NCBI RefSeq assembly: GCF_008764245.1
Contig: NZ_VTQV01000012.1
Location: 25,548-89,547, forward strand
Length of the DNA stretch: 64,000 bases
Direction of reading: 5' to 3'
Origin: Bacillus subtilis
Lineage (GTDB): Bacteria; Bacillota; Bacilli; Bacillales; Bacillaceae_C
The translations under genes and the position numbers were made by a program. Positions 46,452 through 54,762 of this stretch are shown one piece after another. Positions within the stretch are counted from its first letter, which is position 1, and every line of letters begins with the position of its first letter. Below the pieces are notes generated by a model. The model had not been told where the DNA came from, searched no databases, and saw only the letters and a list, made by a program, of their open reading frames with translations.

Positions 46452-46982
46452 ATGGAAAAATTTGAAAAAGCAACATTTGCAGGTGGATGTTTTTGGTGCA
46501 TGGTTAAACCTTTCGATCAGTGGGACGGGGTAGAACGTATTGTTTCTGGCTATTCAGGAGGAACACTCGTTAATCCAACTTACGAGGATGTTAAAACGGG
46601 CAAATCCGGTCATTATGAGGTTGTGCAAATTACTTTTGATCCACAAATAATGCCGTATGAGAAATTACTTGAAATTTATTGGCAACAAATTGATCCAACA
46701 GATGCAGGTGGACAATTTCATGACCGTGGAGATTCCTATCGTACAGTCATATTTTACCATAGCGAGTCACAAAGAATAGCTGCTGAAAAATCTAAAGAGA
46801 AATTGGCTGCTAGTGGCAAATTCAATAAACCGATCATCACTGAGATTAAGCCAGTAGCAACATTTTATCCCGCCGAAGACTACCACCAAGATTTTTATAA
46901 AAAAAACGAAGCAGACTATTTAGCAGATAGAGAAAAATCAGGTCGAGACGAATTTATACAAAAACATTGGGGGATAAAATAA
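46452..46982 (+). CDS. msrA: peptide methionine-(S)-sulfoxide reductase
   Basis: Repairs methionine-S-sulfoxide in proteins using thioredoxin, 176 residues. The active-site motif [12 protein letters not shown] near residues 9-20 holds the nucleophile cysteine. [14 protein letters not shown] and [12 protein letters not shown], then [18 protein letters not shown], are family signatures. No MsrB domain or gene is adjacent. The ATG follows GAAGGGATTT. A terminator at 46991-47036 separates it from the convergent Rieske oxidoreductase. Confidence 0.95.
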   Translation: MEKFEKATFAGGCFWCMVKPFDQWDGVERIVSGYSGGTLVNPTYEDVKTGKSGHYEVVQITFDPQIMPYEKLLEIYWQQIDPTDAGGQFHDRGDSYRTVIFYHSESQRIAAEKSKEKLAASGKFNKPIITEIKPVATFYPAEDYHQDFYKKNEADYLADREKSGRDEFIQKHWGIK

Positions 46983-46990
46983 GATTTATT

Positions 46991-47036
46991 GCCAGTCCCT
47001 TACCGTGCTGACAGCATGCAGTAAGGGACTGGCCTT
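46991..47036 (+). terminator. terminator of msrA
   Basis: GCCAGTCCCTTAC / GTAAGGGACTGGC, a perfect 13-bp stem with a ~17-base loop, followed by CTTTT. It lies directly between two convergent genes. Confidence 0.88.
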
Positions 47037-48593
47037 TTAAGAAGTCGTGTAATCAATTTGATCATCATTGAGTAACTTTAAAGGTTTTTCGGCCGGTCCT
47101 TCTAATACTTCTCCTTTATAAGTGAAGCGTGAACCATGGCATGGACAATCCCACGTTCGGTCACCGCTATTCCAATTCACTTCACAGCCCATATGTGTGC
47201 AGGTTGTATCCACAACAAAAAGTTGTCCTTTTTCATTTTTATAGGCACCTGCTCTCTTCCCTTTGATGGAGATCGCTGCTCCTTCCCCTTCTTTTATATC
47301 TTTTATTTCTTTATCGGGAGTTTCTAGCTTACCACCAATTAGGTGGGAGGCCACATTCAAATTTTCTTTGACAAATTTCTTTATGCCTGGATCTGCCTTA
47401 AATCTTGCAGGTGTATATAATTCTTTATAAGGATTTCTCTTATCAATAATCAAATCCCTGATTAATTGTGCTGCAACATGACTGTTTGTCATTCCCCATT
47501 TACGAAAACCAGTTGCAACAAAAACCTTACTCCCTTCAGATAGTTCACCAATATACGGAACTTTATCTGGGGTGACGAGGTCTTGTGTGGACCATCTGTA
47601 GGCGATTTCCCCAATGTTGAAATGTTCCTGTGCAAATTTCTCTAATGCCTGATAATGTTCTAATTCTTTTCCACCTTGTCCAGCTTTATGGCCGTCCCCA
47701 CCAAACAACAACATTCGTTCCCCTTCTATTGTAACGGGTCGAATCGAACGGGTCGGCTGTTCAACATTAATATACATCCCTTTAATAACTGGCTTTACCG
47801 GTTTTGCTGCAATCACGTAGGAGCGCTCTGGGTAAAGGCGCGAAAAATATCCGCGATTATCGTGGAAAGGAAAGTGAGAAGCGGAAATAACATAGTCTGC
47901 CTCAACTCGTTTTCCATTTTTAAAACGGATGGTTGGTGGAGTCCCCTCCTCCATTTGAGAAGCAACCGAGTTTTCATATATTTGTACACCAAGCTTTTCC
48001 AATTGCTCGACCATCTTAGCTAAGTAATGAAGGGGATGAAAATGAGCCTGATTTTTCATAACGATCGCGCTTTTATGTGGCAAATCGATTGGGATTTTCT
48101 CTGTTAATCCGCCTTCAATCCCTAGTTTTTCATAGGCAGCTGCTTCTTTCTTTATTTTGCCAATATAGTCGTCCGCATTGGTATATATAAAGGCATCTTC
48201 CTTTTGAAAATCGCATTCAATATTATGTTCCTTTATCCATTCTTCCATATGCTCTTTCGCATTTTGGTTAGCTTGATAATACAATCTTGCTTTATCTTCA
48301 CCAAAGTGCTGGATCAATTCATTATAAATTAAACCATGTTGAGCCGTAATCTTTGCTGTCGTATGCCCCGTTGTTCCATTAAATAAGGAATCCGCTTCAA
48401 ATAAAGCAACTTGCAGCCCCTCTTTCGCTAACAAATAAGCTGTGGTTATTCCTGTAATTCCGCCGCCAATTATAGCTGTTTCTACCTTTAAATCCTCCTC
48501 AAGGGTTGGGAATTTATGCACTTCTGTGGAACGAATCCACCATGATTCTGGGGATGTCGGAAATGCTCTATTGCTGTTATTACTCTGCTTCAT
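47037..48593 (-). CDS. FAD oxidoreductase with C-terminal Rieske domain (YhfW-like)
   Basis: Two-domain protein, 518 residues. An N-terminal DAO-type FAD domain begins AIIGGGITGITTAYLLAKEG near residue 40. A C-terminal Rieske domain has the [2Fe-2S] ligands in CTHMGCEVNW and CPCHGSRF near residues 468-490. B. subtilis YhfW has the same arrangement. Substrate unknown; an amino-acid or glycine-like oxidase with electron transfer to the Rieske centre is possible (inference). The ATG at 48593 follows GGAGG with eight-base spacing. Confidence 0.92.
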   Translation of the reverse strand: MKQSNNSNRAFPTSPESWWIRSTEVHKFPTLEEDLKVETAIIGGGITGITTAYLLAKEGLQVALFEADSLFNGTTGHTTAKITAQHGLIYNELIQHFGEDKARLYYQANQNAKEHMEEWIKEHNIECDFQKEDAFIYTNADDYIGKIKKEAAAYEKLGIEGGLTEKIPIDLPHKSAIVMKNQAHFHPLHYLAKMVEQLEKLGVQIYENSVASQMEEGTPPTIRFKNGKRVEADYVISASHFPFHDNRGYFSRLYPERSYVIAAKPVKPVIKGMYINVEQPTRSIRPVTIEGERMLLFGGDGHKAGQGGKELEHYQALEKFAQEHFNIGEIAYRWSTQDLVTPDKVPYIGELSEGSKVFVATGFRKWGMTNSHVAAQLIRDLIIDKRNPYKELYTPARFKADPGIKKFVKENLNVASHLIGGKLETPDKEIKDIKEGEGAAISIKGKRAGAYKNEKGQLFVVDTTCTHMGCEVNWNSGDRTWDCPCHGSRFTYKGEVLEGPAEKPLKLLNDDQIDYTTS

Positions 48594-48704
48594 CAATTAT
48601 TCCTCCTTCGATTTCCTACTAATTGATATTCCCCCAAAATCACATTTTATGTAAAAGGATTAGACATTCTACAAATTTAAATAAAAAAAGCCTCTTCATT
48701 ATGG

Positions 48705-48755
48705 TAAAAAAAAGAGAAAAGGACTGTCCTTTTTAGAAAGACAATCCCCTTTTTT
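48705..48755 (-). terminator. terminator of ydjO-like gene
   Basis: Minus strand AAGGGGATTGT pairs with ACAGTCCTTTT (G-U pairs allowed), followed by CTCTTTTTTTT, a few bases past the ydjO-like stop. Confidence 0.65.
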
Positions 48756-48759
48756 TACA

Positions 48760-48942
48760 TTAACTGATAACAGGTAATACTCTTATTTCTTTTTCCATTA
48801 CTGATTTACAAATAGGGCAAATCGTTTTTTCATCATTAGAAAAGGCATCCCTCATCCAACATGAGCATTCTTCATTCGTACATGACCAAACAACTGTTTC
48901 TTTCTCCGGGATTGGTTCCTTAGGTCCCCTTCTGTAAGCCAT
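48760..48942 (-). CDS. ydjO: YdjO-like zinc-ribbon small protein
   Basis: 60-residue protein similar to B. subtilis YdjO, a cold-inducible small protein. Four cysteines in CTNEECSCWMRD and CPICK form a likely zinc ribbon. The conserved WMRDAFS and the C-terminal VLPVIS match the family. The start at 48942 (MAYRRGPKEP) is chosen for the AAGGGGATC ribosome binding site. Function is unresolved. Confidence 0.85.
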   Translation of the reverse strand: MAYRRGPKEPIPEKETVVWSCTNEECSCWMRDAFSNDEKTICPICKSVMEKEIRVLPVIS

Positions 48943-49029
48943 GGCAAGATCCCCTTTCACATTAATAATTTTATTATACGCCATTAAGATCAATAAACCA
49001 AATCACCCCATGATCAGGCCTCCTATGGA

Positions 49030-49905
49030 TTAAGAGTATTTTTGGATAAGAAGATATTCTGACTTCTCTATGATTGATTGTAGTTTATCCGCATTTTTTT
49101 TGTACATTTGTTTTGCTTCTTGTGAATCCGTTTCAAGTGAGAATGACTCTAAATCAGCTTGGCACTTTTTCAAAGATGTTAAAAGGGATTGCCTTGGTTT
49201 TGTTTCGGGTATTTGTTTCTTATCATCATATATATCCACAGTTAATTGACCATATGTATCCACTTGACCTAAATAAACATTATCAAGGGTTACACCCAAT
49301 TTTTCTAACTCGGTGTCAAGCCATGCTCTGCTTAGTCCTCTTGATGATAAGCCACCATCGATGATTTTTCCCTCCATGATGACAGCCTGAGGCATTTTTT
49401 CTGGAGCAACTTCTAATTGAAGATCAGCGGGGGTAATCGGTTGCTTATCTTTTTTTAACATCACATTTAAATCCCCATTCGATTCCAAAACAGCAAATTC
49501 CACATCCGCAACCTGAAAGGCATTCTTTTTTCTTAAGAGTTGTAATAATTCATCAACCGTATACTGTTCCTTCGATAGGTTTTCCTCTTGGATTTTCCCA
49601 TTTTTTATGACAACAGTGGATGAACCTTCTATAAAATTACGAACTTTTTTGTTTTTTAGGCCAATAATCCCTGCTATAAAAGGAATGGCTGTCCACACTA
49701 AAAGACTGTACACCCCGTTCATGAAATGGGTTTCTAATCCTGAGGAGATTTCTGCAGCTATACTACCAACTGTAATTCCAACTATATATTCAAAAAAGGA
49801 TAGATGCGATAATTGTTTTTTTCCTAACCATTTTGTTAATAAAAATAAGATAAGGACCATAGATGAAGAACGAAGGATGATTTCAAGCCAATTAGGAATA
49901 TCCAC
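49030..49905 (-). CDS. 2Duf-like protein: DUF421 (YetF) fused to DUF1657
   Basis: Membrane protein of 291 residues. The N-terminal DUF421/YetF part has about three membrane helices (residues 10-85) and a soluble YetF domain ending near 230. The C-terminus (about 239-285) is a DUF1657-like helical segment. This combination is the 2Duf type from spoVA-2mob operons, where the protein is in the spore inner membrane and raises resistance (family knowledge). Two free-standing DUF1657 genes lie directly upstream, 14 bp away at the nearest. SpoVA genes are absent here. Start ATG follows AAAGGAGG. Confidence 0.85.
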   Translation of the reverse strand: MDIPNWLEIILRSSSMVLILFLLTKWLGKKQLSHLSFFEYIVGITVGSIAAEISSGLETHFMNGVYSLLVWTAIPFIAGIIGLKNKKVRNFIEGSSTVVIKNGKIQEENLSKEQYTVDELLQLLRKKNAFQVADVEFAVLESNGDLNVMLKKDKQPITPADLQLEVAPEKMPQAVIMEGKIIDGGLSSRGLSRAWLDTELEKLGVTLDNVYLGQVDTYGQLTVDIYDDKKQIPETKPRQSLLTSLKKCQADLESFSLETDSQEAKQMYKKNADKLQSIIEKSEYLLIQKYS

Positions 49906-49919
49906 TTCATGTTCCTCCT

Positions 49920-50126
49920 TTACGAATTTCGGTATTGCTGTTCTTCGGCTTTCATAAATTCAATACGGTGATGTAAATCAAGAATCACGGAATTCATATC
50001 CTCCATGCATTCGTGAAAAACTCTTTTCGCTTCTTCATCGGAAGTTATTTCGGCTAGACGACTAAATTCCGCTTGAATGGCTTTTGCAGATGCAAATGTT
50101 CCTTTCACATTAGCAAAGACAGTCAT
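49920..50126 (-). CDS. DUF1657 family small protein
   Basis: 68-residue helical protein MTVFANVKGT..., with the DUF1657 pattern of two helices, the second bearing EEAKRVFHECMEDM. It is more diverged than its neighbour. The ATG follows AGGAGG. It is located between another DUF1657 gene and the 2Duf-like gene. Proteins of this family are expressed with forespore-specific spoVA-type operons in some Bacillus (family knowledge); function unknown. Confidence 0.78.
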   Translation of the reverse strand: MTVFANVKGTFASAKAIQAEFSRLAEITSDEEAKRVFHECMEDMNSVILDLHHRIEFMKAEEQQYRNS

Positions 50127-50180
50127 GTTCTTATCCTCCTAGTATTAGGAGGAACAGAGTGCTACTCTGTTCCTTTTTAA

Positions 50181-50384
50181 TTATTGGTTATATTGCGGTT
50201 CTTCCTGCAAAATTTCTTGAACACGCGGTTCCAGTGTATCAATGATAGACTGAGTTTGCTGAGCGCATGTTTTGTAAAGTTGTTTTGCTTGTTGATTGTC
50301 GGTATCTAAAGCAAATCCTTCAAAACTTGCCTGTGCTGTTTTCAATCCGGTTAATGTTTGTTGCACTTTTGTAATAACAGTCAT
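50181..50384 (-). CDS. DUF1657 family small protein
   Basis: 67-residue protein starting MTVITKVQQT with the canonical DUF1657 elements LKTAQASFEGFALDT and QQAKQLYKTCAQQTQ, ending EEPQYNQ. First gene of the DUF1657-DUF1657-2Duf unit. The start at 50384 has GAGGGGG upstream. A CATAATA hexamer about 30 bases upstream resembles a forespore (sigma-G) -10 element, but no convincing -35 is seen. Function unknown. Confidence 0.82.
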   Translation of the reverse strand: MTVITKVQQTLTGLKTAQASFEGFALDTDNQQAKQLYKTCAQQTQSIIDTLEPRVQEILQEEPQYNQ

Positions 50385-50470
50385 AATCCTTAGCCCCCTC
50401 AATCTTTTTTGGAACGTTTATATTATGTGATCCTTATGGCAACCCATGCTATGAAAAAAATGGGAATAAC

Positions 50471-50538
50471 AAAAGCGTAAGGCGCCCGCCTATCGGCGAC
50501 AAGCAAATAACCTGAGCCGATGGCGCCTGGAGCTAGAC
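50471..50538. repeat. GGCGCC palindromic repeat, copy D
   Basis: 68-bp element AAAAGCGTAAGGCGCC..., ending GGCGCCTGGAGCTAGAC. Its arms GGCGCC..CGGC and GCCGATGGCGCC are complementary. It matches the reverse complement of 54626-54744 apart from an internal expansion there. REP-like sequences of this type are common in Bacillaceae. Confidence 0.75.
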
Positions 50539-50599
50539 GACGAAAGTCAAAATTGCAACATATCCACAGACGACAATTTTATAATTTCCTTAATCATAA

Positions 50600-50637
50600 A
50601 AAAACAGCGTTGCTTTAACAATAGCAACGCTGTTTTA
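50600..50637. terminator. terminator downstream of trhO
   Basis: AACAGCGTTGCT / AGCAACGCTGTT hairpin with an eight-base loop and T/A runs on both flanks; 12 bp past the trhO stop on the minus strand. Confidence 0.88.
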
Positions 50638-50649
50638 GTTCAAATACGA

Positions 50650-51621
50650 TTAAACACTTGGTTCTAAATCATGTTTTAGATTTTCTATTCTTTCTTTTAC
50701 TTCATCTTCACTGAGATTATGTTCTTGAATATATAAATTTCTTGGATGAACGCGGCATTCGTCAGTGCAACTTCTCATATATTTATGTTCATTCTCTTCC
50801 GAACACAAAATTTGTTTATTACATTCAGGGTTTGCACAGTTTACATAACGTTCACATGGAGTGCCGTCAAAATAGTCACGTCCAACAATGACATGTTCTT
50901 TTTGATTAACTGGAACAGAAATCCTCTCATCAAATACATAACATTGACCATCCCAAAGTTCCCCTTGAACCTCAGGATCCTTTCCATAGGTCACAATACC
51001 ACCGTGTAGTTGGGCAACATCTTCAAAGCCTTCCTTCTTAAGCCATCCGGAAAATTTCTCACAACGGATCCCGCCTGTGCAATAGGTAAGGATTTTTTTT
51101 CCTTCCAGTTTTTCTTTATTTTCCCGAACCCAATCAGGCAACTCACGGAATGTTTGAATATCAGGACGGATAGCACCTCTAAAATGACCAAGATCATATT
51201 CATAGTCATTGCGAGCATCAAGCACAATGGTTTCTTCATCTTGCATCGCTTGGTAAAATTCGGCTGGTTCAAGATATTTTCCAGTGATTTCATGTGGGTT
51301 TATATCATCTTCCAAACGCAGTGTAACAAGTTCGGGGCGATGACGAACATGCATCTTTTTAAAGGCGTGGCCATCAGACTCATCTATTTTAAAGACCATC
51401 GTTTCAAAGCGCGGATCTTTTTTCATCTCATTCATATATGTTTCTGTTTGTTCCCATGTACCAGAAACGGTTCCGTTAATCCCCTCACTAGCTACTAAAA
51501 TTCGCCCTTTTAACCCAATGCTCTTACAAAACTTTAAATGTCTTTTCGCAAATACATCTGGTTCTTCAATTTCTACATACTGATAGTACAACAATACTCT
51601 AAACTTTGGATTTTTTTCCAC
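50650..51621 (-). CDS. trhO: tRNA uridine(34) hydroxylase, rhodanese type
   Basis: TrhO/YbfQ family, 323 residues, catalysing O2-dependent 5-hydroxylation of uridine 34 in some tRNAs. The N-terminal acylphosphatase-like domain has [16 protein letters not shown]. The central rhodanese domain has [14 protein letters not shown] and the active-site loop CTGGIRCEK near residue 188. A C-terminal cysteine-rich domain ([19 protein letters not shown]) follows. The GTG at 51621 is chosen because AGGTGG lies eight bases upstream. Monocistronic with its own terminator. Confidence 0.92.
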   Translation of the reverse strand: MEKNPKFRVLLYYQYVEIEEPDVFAKRHLKFCKSIGLKGRILVASEGINGTVSGTWEQTETYMNEMKKDPRFETMVFKIDESDGHAFKKMHVRHRPELVTLRLEDDINPHEITGKYLEPAEFYQAMQDEETIVLDARNDYEYDLGHFRGAIRPDIQTFRELPDWVRENKEKLEGKKILTYCTGGIRCEKFSGWLKKEGFEDVAQLHGGIVTYGKDPEVQGELWDGQCYVFDERISVPVNQKEHVIVGRDYFDGTPCERYVNCANPECNKQILCSEENEHKYMRSCTDECRVHPRNLYIQEHNLSEDEVKERIENLKHDLEPSV

Positions 51622-51781
51622 AAAAAATACCACCTATCCTGTTATATTTGCAAGATATAAACGTGTTTAGGAGGATTCGATTTCGGTTTCCCGAATATAT
51701 ACACTTTACTCTTACATCCCTATTTTACCGATTCTAAATCAAAAAATCAACATCTAGTCAAGAGTAAGACAGGTTTGCTCA

Positions 51782-52294
51782 TTATTCCTCGAATAAATAC
51801 CCGGAAAAGAAATCTTTCACAAAAGCATCACAGTTATGAATGGAATAAACAGGTATTTTCGAAAGCGAAGTAATAGGTATCCAAGAAATAATGGCCTTTA
51901 TGTTGGATAAATCCTTTAAATGATCTAGATCATTTTCATTTCGGATTAACACAAACTTTGAAAAGTTTTCCTTTTTATATCCTTCAATGAGAAGAAGATC
52001 AATAGGGAAAGCCTGATAAATGGAAACAATCTCCTTTAAATTCCAAAGAGAGTTTTGTGTCGCTAATTGTAAAATCCCATCTCCTTCAACAGCAGAAATC
52101 ATAGCCCCTGCGGTTAGATGTTTTTTGCTATCTTTTTGCTGAATGGTTCCCTCAGGTGGTCCTCCATGGCCATGATGTTTTATTGTACCGATTCGAAAGC
52201 CCTGTTTTTTTCCATACGCAATTAGTTTTCCCATCAAGGTTGTTTTTCCGCTATTTTGAAAGCCTACAATTTGGAAAATCTTGATTCGATCCAT
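51782..52294 (-). CDS. mobB: molybdopterin-guanine dinucleotide biosynthesis protein B
   Basis: GTP-binding adapter of molybdenum cofactor synthesis, 170 residues. Walker A VGFQNSGKTTL at residues 10-20, IKHHGHGGPPE and LLLIEGYKKENFSK are family signatures. The N-terminus overlaps moeA by 31 bp, so it is translated coupled to moeA. A GAGGATCC precedes the ATG. The other mo genes (mobA, moaABCDE) are not in the window. Confidence 0.93.
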   Translation of the reverse strand: MDRIKIFQIVGFQNSGKTTLMGKLIAYGKKQGFRIGTIKHHGHGGPPEGTIQQKDSKKHLTAGAMISAVEGDGILQLATQNSLWNLKEIVSIYQAFPIDLLLIEGYKKENFSKFVLIRNENDLDHLKDLSNIKAIISWIPITSLSKIPVYSIHNCDAFVKDFFSGYLFEE

Positions 52295-53556
52295 GGATCC
52301 TCACTACCTTCTTGGTCCTCTAACATTAAAATCTCAACGGAGTCTTCAACTGCAAATCCTTTTGTCCCTCCGGGTAGTACGGCTAAACAATCTGCCCAAG
52401 CTAATGATGTTACCACACCCGACTTATCTAACCCTACTGGATTAGCATATACATGTCCATTTTCTATGGAAAGCTTACATCTAACAAATCGACTGAATGG
52501 ATTAGCCTTTGGAAAATCGCTTTTCAATTTCCCCGTAATTTTCTTTAAATATGGTTTACTTGAATAAAGCCAATAACGAATATATGGACGTACATATAAT
52601 TCAAAACCAATATAGCAAGCAGAGGGGTTTCCGGAAAGGCCGAAAAAAAGTTTTCCATCTTTTTGGGCGCAGCTTGTCACACTCCCTGGTCTCATTGCAA
52701 TCTTATTAAATAAAAGTTCCGCCCCTAGTGATTGATAGACCTTTGGCATATAGTCATAGTCTCCAACAGATACCCCTCCCGTTGTGATCACAATATCACA
52801 TTCTGTCATTGCCTTTTTGACGATCGAGAGTAAATCTTTAAATTGATCAGAAACAGATCCATATCGTTTATAAAGCCCACCAGCTCTCACTATCTGGGCT
52901 TCAATCATATAACCGTTACTGTTACGAATTTTCCCAGGGACTAAGTCCTCTTCTGGTCGTAACAATTCACTACCGGTTGTTATGATTCCAACCAATGGGG
53001 GTTCGACACAAGGGACTTCAGGATAACCAAAAGTTGCTAATAATGCTTTTACACCCGGATTAATTTTTTCCCCTTGTTTGATTAAAGAAGTTCCTAATTT
53101 CGCGTCTTCTCCCTGAAAAGATATATTATCACCCTTTTGTAGAGGTCTTTTCAGAACGATATATTGTCTCCCATTTGAATGTTTTTTCTCTTGAACAAGT
53201 TCCAACATAATGACACAATCAGCATTTTGAGGAATTTGAGCTCCAGTCATAATACGAATGGCTTCCATCGAACCTAGTTCATAATGACTAACTGAACCGG
53301 CCCCTATTTCATCCACTACTTCAAATGTAAGGGGATTTTCCCTGGAAGCCCCGATTGTATCACTTGCTCTTAAAGCGAAACCATCGTATGGTGAACGATT
53401 AAATGGCGGGACATCATGATCAGCTTTTAACGGTTGCGCAAGAAATCGACCGTCACAATCATCAAGGGATACTTTTTCTAAAGAGCCTCTTTTTTTGAAA
53501 TGCATGACCATCTCTGTTGCTTCTTTAATCCAAATGGGCTTTCTATTTTCTACCAA
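52264..53556 (-). CDS. moeA: molybdopterin molybdenumtransferase
   Basis: MoeA, 430 residues, inserts molybdate into adenylated molybdopterin. N-terminal domain has DHDVPPFNRSPYDGFALRA and the MTGAQIPQNADCVIM loop. The central MoCF domain has TTGSELLRPEE, GKIRNSNGYMIEA and TTGGVSVGDYDYM. FGLSGNPSACYIGFELYVRP and a C-terminal barrel follow. The start is a TTG with GGAG upstream. First gene of the moeA-mobB pair. Confidence 0.95.
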   Translation of the reverse strand: MVENRKPIWIKEATEMVMHFKKRGSLEKVSLDDCDGRFLAQPLKADHDVPPFNRSPYDGFALRASDTIGASRENPLTFEVVDEIGAGSVSHYELGSMEAIRIMTGAQIPQNADCVIMLELVQEKKHSNGRQYIVLKRPLQKGDNISFQGEDAKLGTSLIKQGEKINPGVKALLATFGYPEVPCVEPPLVGIITTGSELLRPEEDLVPGKIRNSNGYMIEAQIVRAGGLYKRYGSVSDQFKDLLSIVKKAMTECDIVITTGGVSVGDYDYMPKVYQSLGAELLFNKIAMRPGSVTSCAQKDGKLFFGLSGNPSACYIGFELYVRPYIRYWLYSSKPYLKKITGKLKSDFPKANPFSRFVRCKLSIENGHVYANPVGLDKSGVVTSLAWADCLAVLPGGTKGFAVEDSVEILMLEDQEGSEDPWIESRFSKL

Positions 53557-53794
53557 GATTCTGATCTCCTCTCTACTCTTATGTTCAATTGAGTATGTAA
53601 AAGAATAGTTCTTTATGGATTGTATTTTAAGTTTATCATTTTTTGAAAAACAACACTAATAACAATCATTTTGCATCTCAAAAGCAAACGCAAATTTCTA
53701 ATACATATTGAAATTAGTCGAAAAGAAGGATAGACTTATTTCTTAATCTAGTAAACACTAAAATAGAGATCTGATTATGAAAGGAAATGTAATC

Positions 53795-54547
53795 ATGAAG
53801 AAATGGATCTATGGTATCCTGCTAATCCCTTTGGTCTTTTTATCATTCCAAAAAGTTTCAGCAGAAGATATACCTAAGCCAAGTGGTGTTATTTATATTC
53901 AAGATTTTGCTGATTTGTTACCGAAAAAGGTAAAGAAAGAGATGGCAGAACTTGGCACTTATCTTGATGAACAAACTGGAGCACAGCTAAGTGTGCTGAC
54001 CGTTCCTTCCCTCCAAAACACACCTGTACAGGATTACGCAGAGAAAGCATTTCGCGAGTACAAGCTGGGGGATAAGGATAAACAGAATGGTATTTTGCTA
54101 TTACTGGCAGTTCAAGACCGAAAAATATACATAGAAGTTGGTAAAGGGTTGGAGGAAACATTTCCTCCCGGAAGGATCGGGGAAATATTGGATGCCTATA
54201 CCCTTCCCTTTTTAGAAAAAGATAATTTTCAAGTAGCCATTTCTAATACATATAACCAATTATTTAATGAAATCGCCATTAAATATGAGCTTGATAAGCG
54301 AGCTTCCGCGAAAGGATATGAATATGGCCAAGGTGGATTCTCCCTTCTCACTATTCTTATTTTTATGTTTGTTTTCTTAGGAGTCGTCTTCTTGGATTTT
54401 AAATTTTTAGGCGGTGCATTGTGTTTTGCTCTTCTGCGAATTTTAACGTCTCCCTTGCGACGACGGAAAAAAAAGAAGCAACAAGGAGGCACTTCCAGTC
54501 ATGATCAAGCAAAAAAAGTAAAAGTAAGAGAAAGATATAGAAGATAA
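53795..54547 (+). CDS. TPM-domain (YgcG-like) exported membrane protein
   Basis: About 250 residues. A signal peptide (KKWIYGILLIPLVFLSF, cleavage likely after VSA) is followed by a TPM domain with IYIQDFADLLPKK and GILLLLAVQDRK. A hydrophobic segment near residues 180-215 precedes a very basic C-terminal tail. TPM proteins have been linked to photosystem II repair phosphatase in plants and to membrane quality functions in bacteria; the role here is unknown. The ATG at 53795 has AAAGGAA upstream. It stands alone, with a strong terminator. Confidence 0.85.
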   Translation: MKKWIYGILLIPLVFLSFQKVSAEDIPKPSGVIYIQDFADLLPKKVKKEMAELGTYLDEQTGAQLSVLTVPSLQNTPVQDYAEKAFREYKLGDKDKQNGILLLLAVQDRKIYIEVGKGLEETFPPGRIGEILDAYTLPFLEKDNFQVAISNTYNQLFNEIAIKYELDKRASAKGYEYGQGGFSLLTILIFMFVFLGVVFLDFKFLGGALCFALLRILTSPLRRRKKKKQQGGTSSHDQAKKVKVRERYRR

Positions 54548-54588
54548 AGCTATCCCCAGGCTGTTTTAACAGCGGGATAGCTTTTTTA
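54546..54588 (+). terminator. terminator of TPM gene
   Basis: AAAGCTATCCC / GGGATAGCTTT stem followed by TTTT, starting at the TPM gene stop. Confidence 0.9.
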
Positions 54589-54625
54589 AAAGATAAGAAA
54601 GTATAAATTTTGGCTAATGCTTGAT

Positions 54626-54744
54626 CCAGCTCCAGGCGCCATCGGCTCGAGGTCAAATAACCTGAACCAATGAAAGGCAAAAAAGCACCTTTCTTTGGTT
54701 CAGAACATTTGCTTGTCGCCGATAGGCGGGCGCCTTGCGCTTTT
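54626..54744. repeat. GGCGCC palindromic repeat, copy E (expanded)
   Basis: 119-bp element. Its reverse complement starts AAAAGCGCAAGGCGCCCGCC and ends GGCGCCTGGAGCTGG, matching copy D. It contains an extra ~47-bp hairpin (GAACCAA.GAAAGG / CCTTTC.TTGGTTC). It lies between the TPM gene and the yojO-like stop. Confidence 0.78.
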
Positions 54745-54762
54745 CTTATATAACCAATGATT

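Noticed and set aside
50385..50440. Sigma-G promoter for the DUF1657 operon
   Set aside because: A CATAATA -10-like hexamer is present, but no matching -35 at the right spacing, so it is not listed as a feature.
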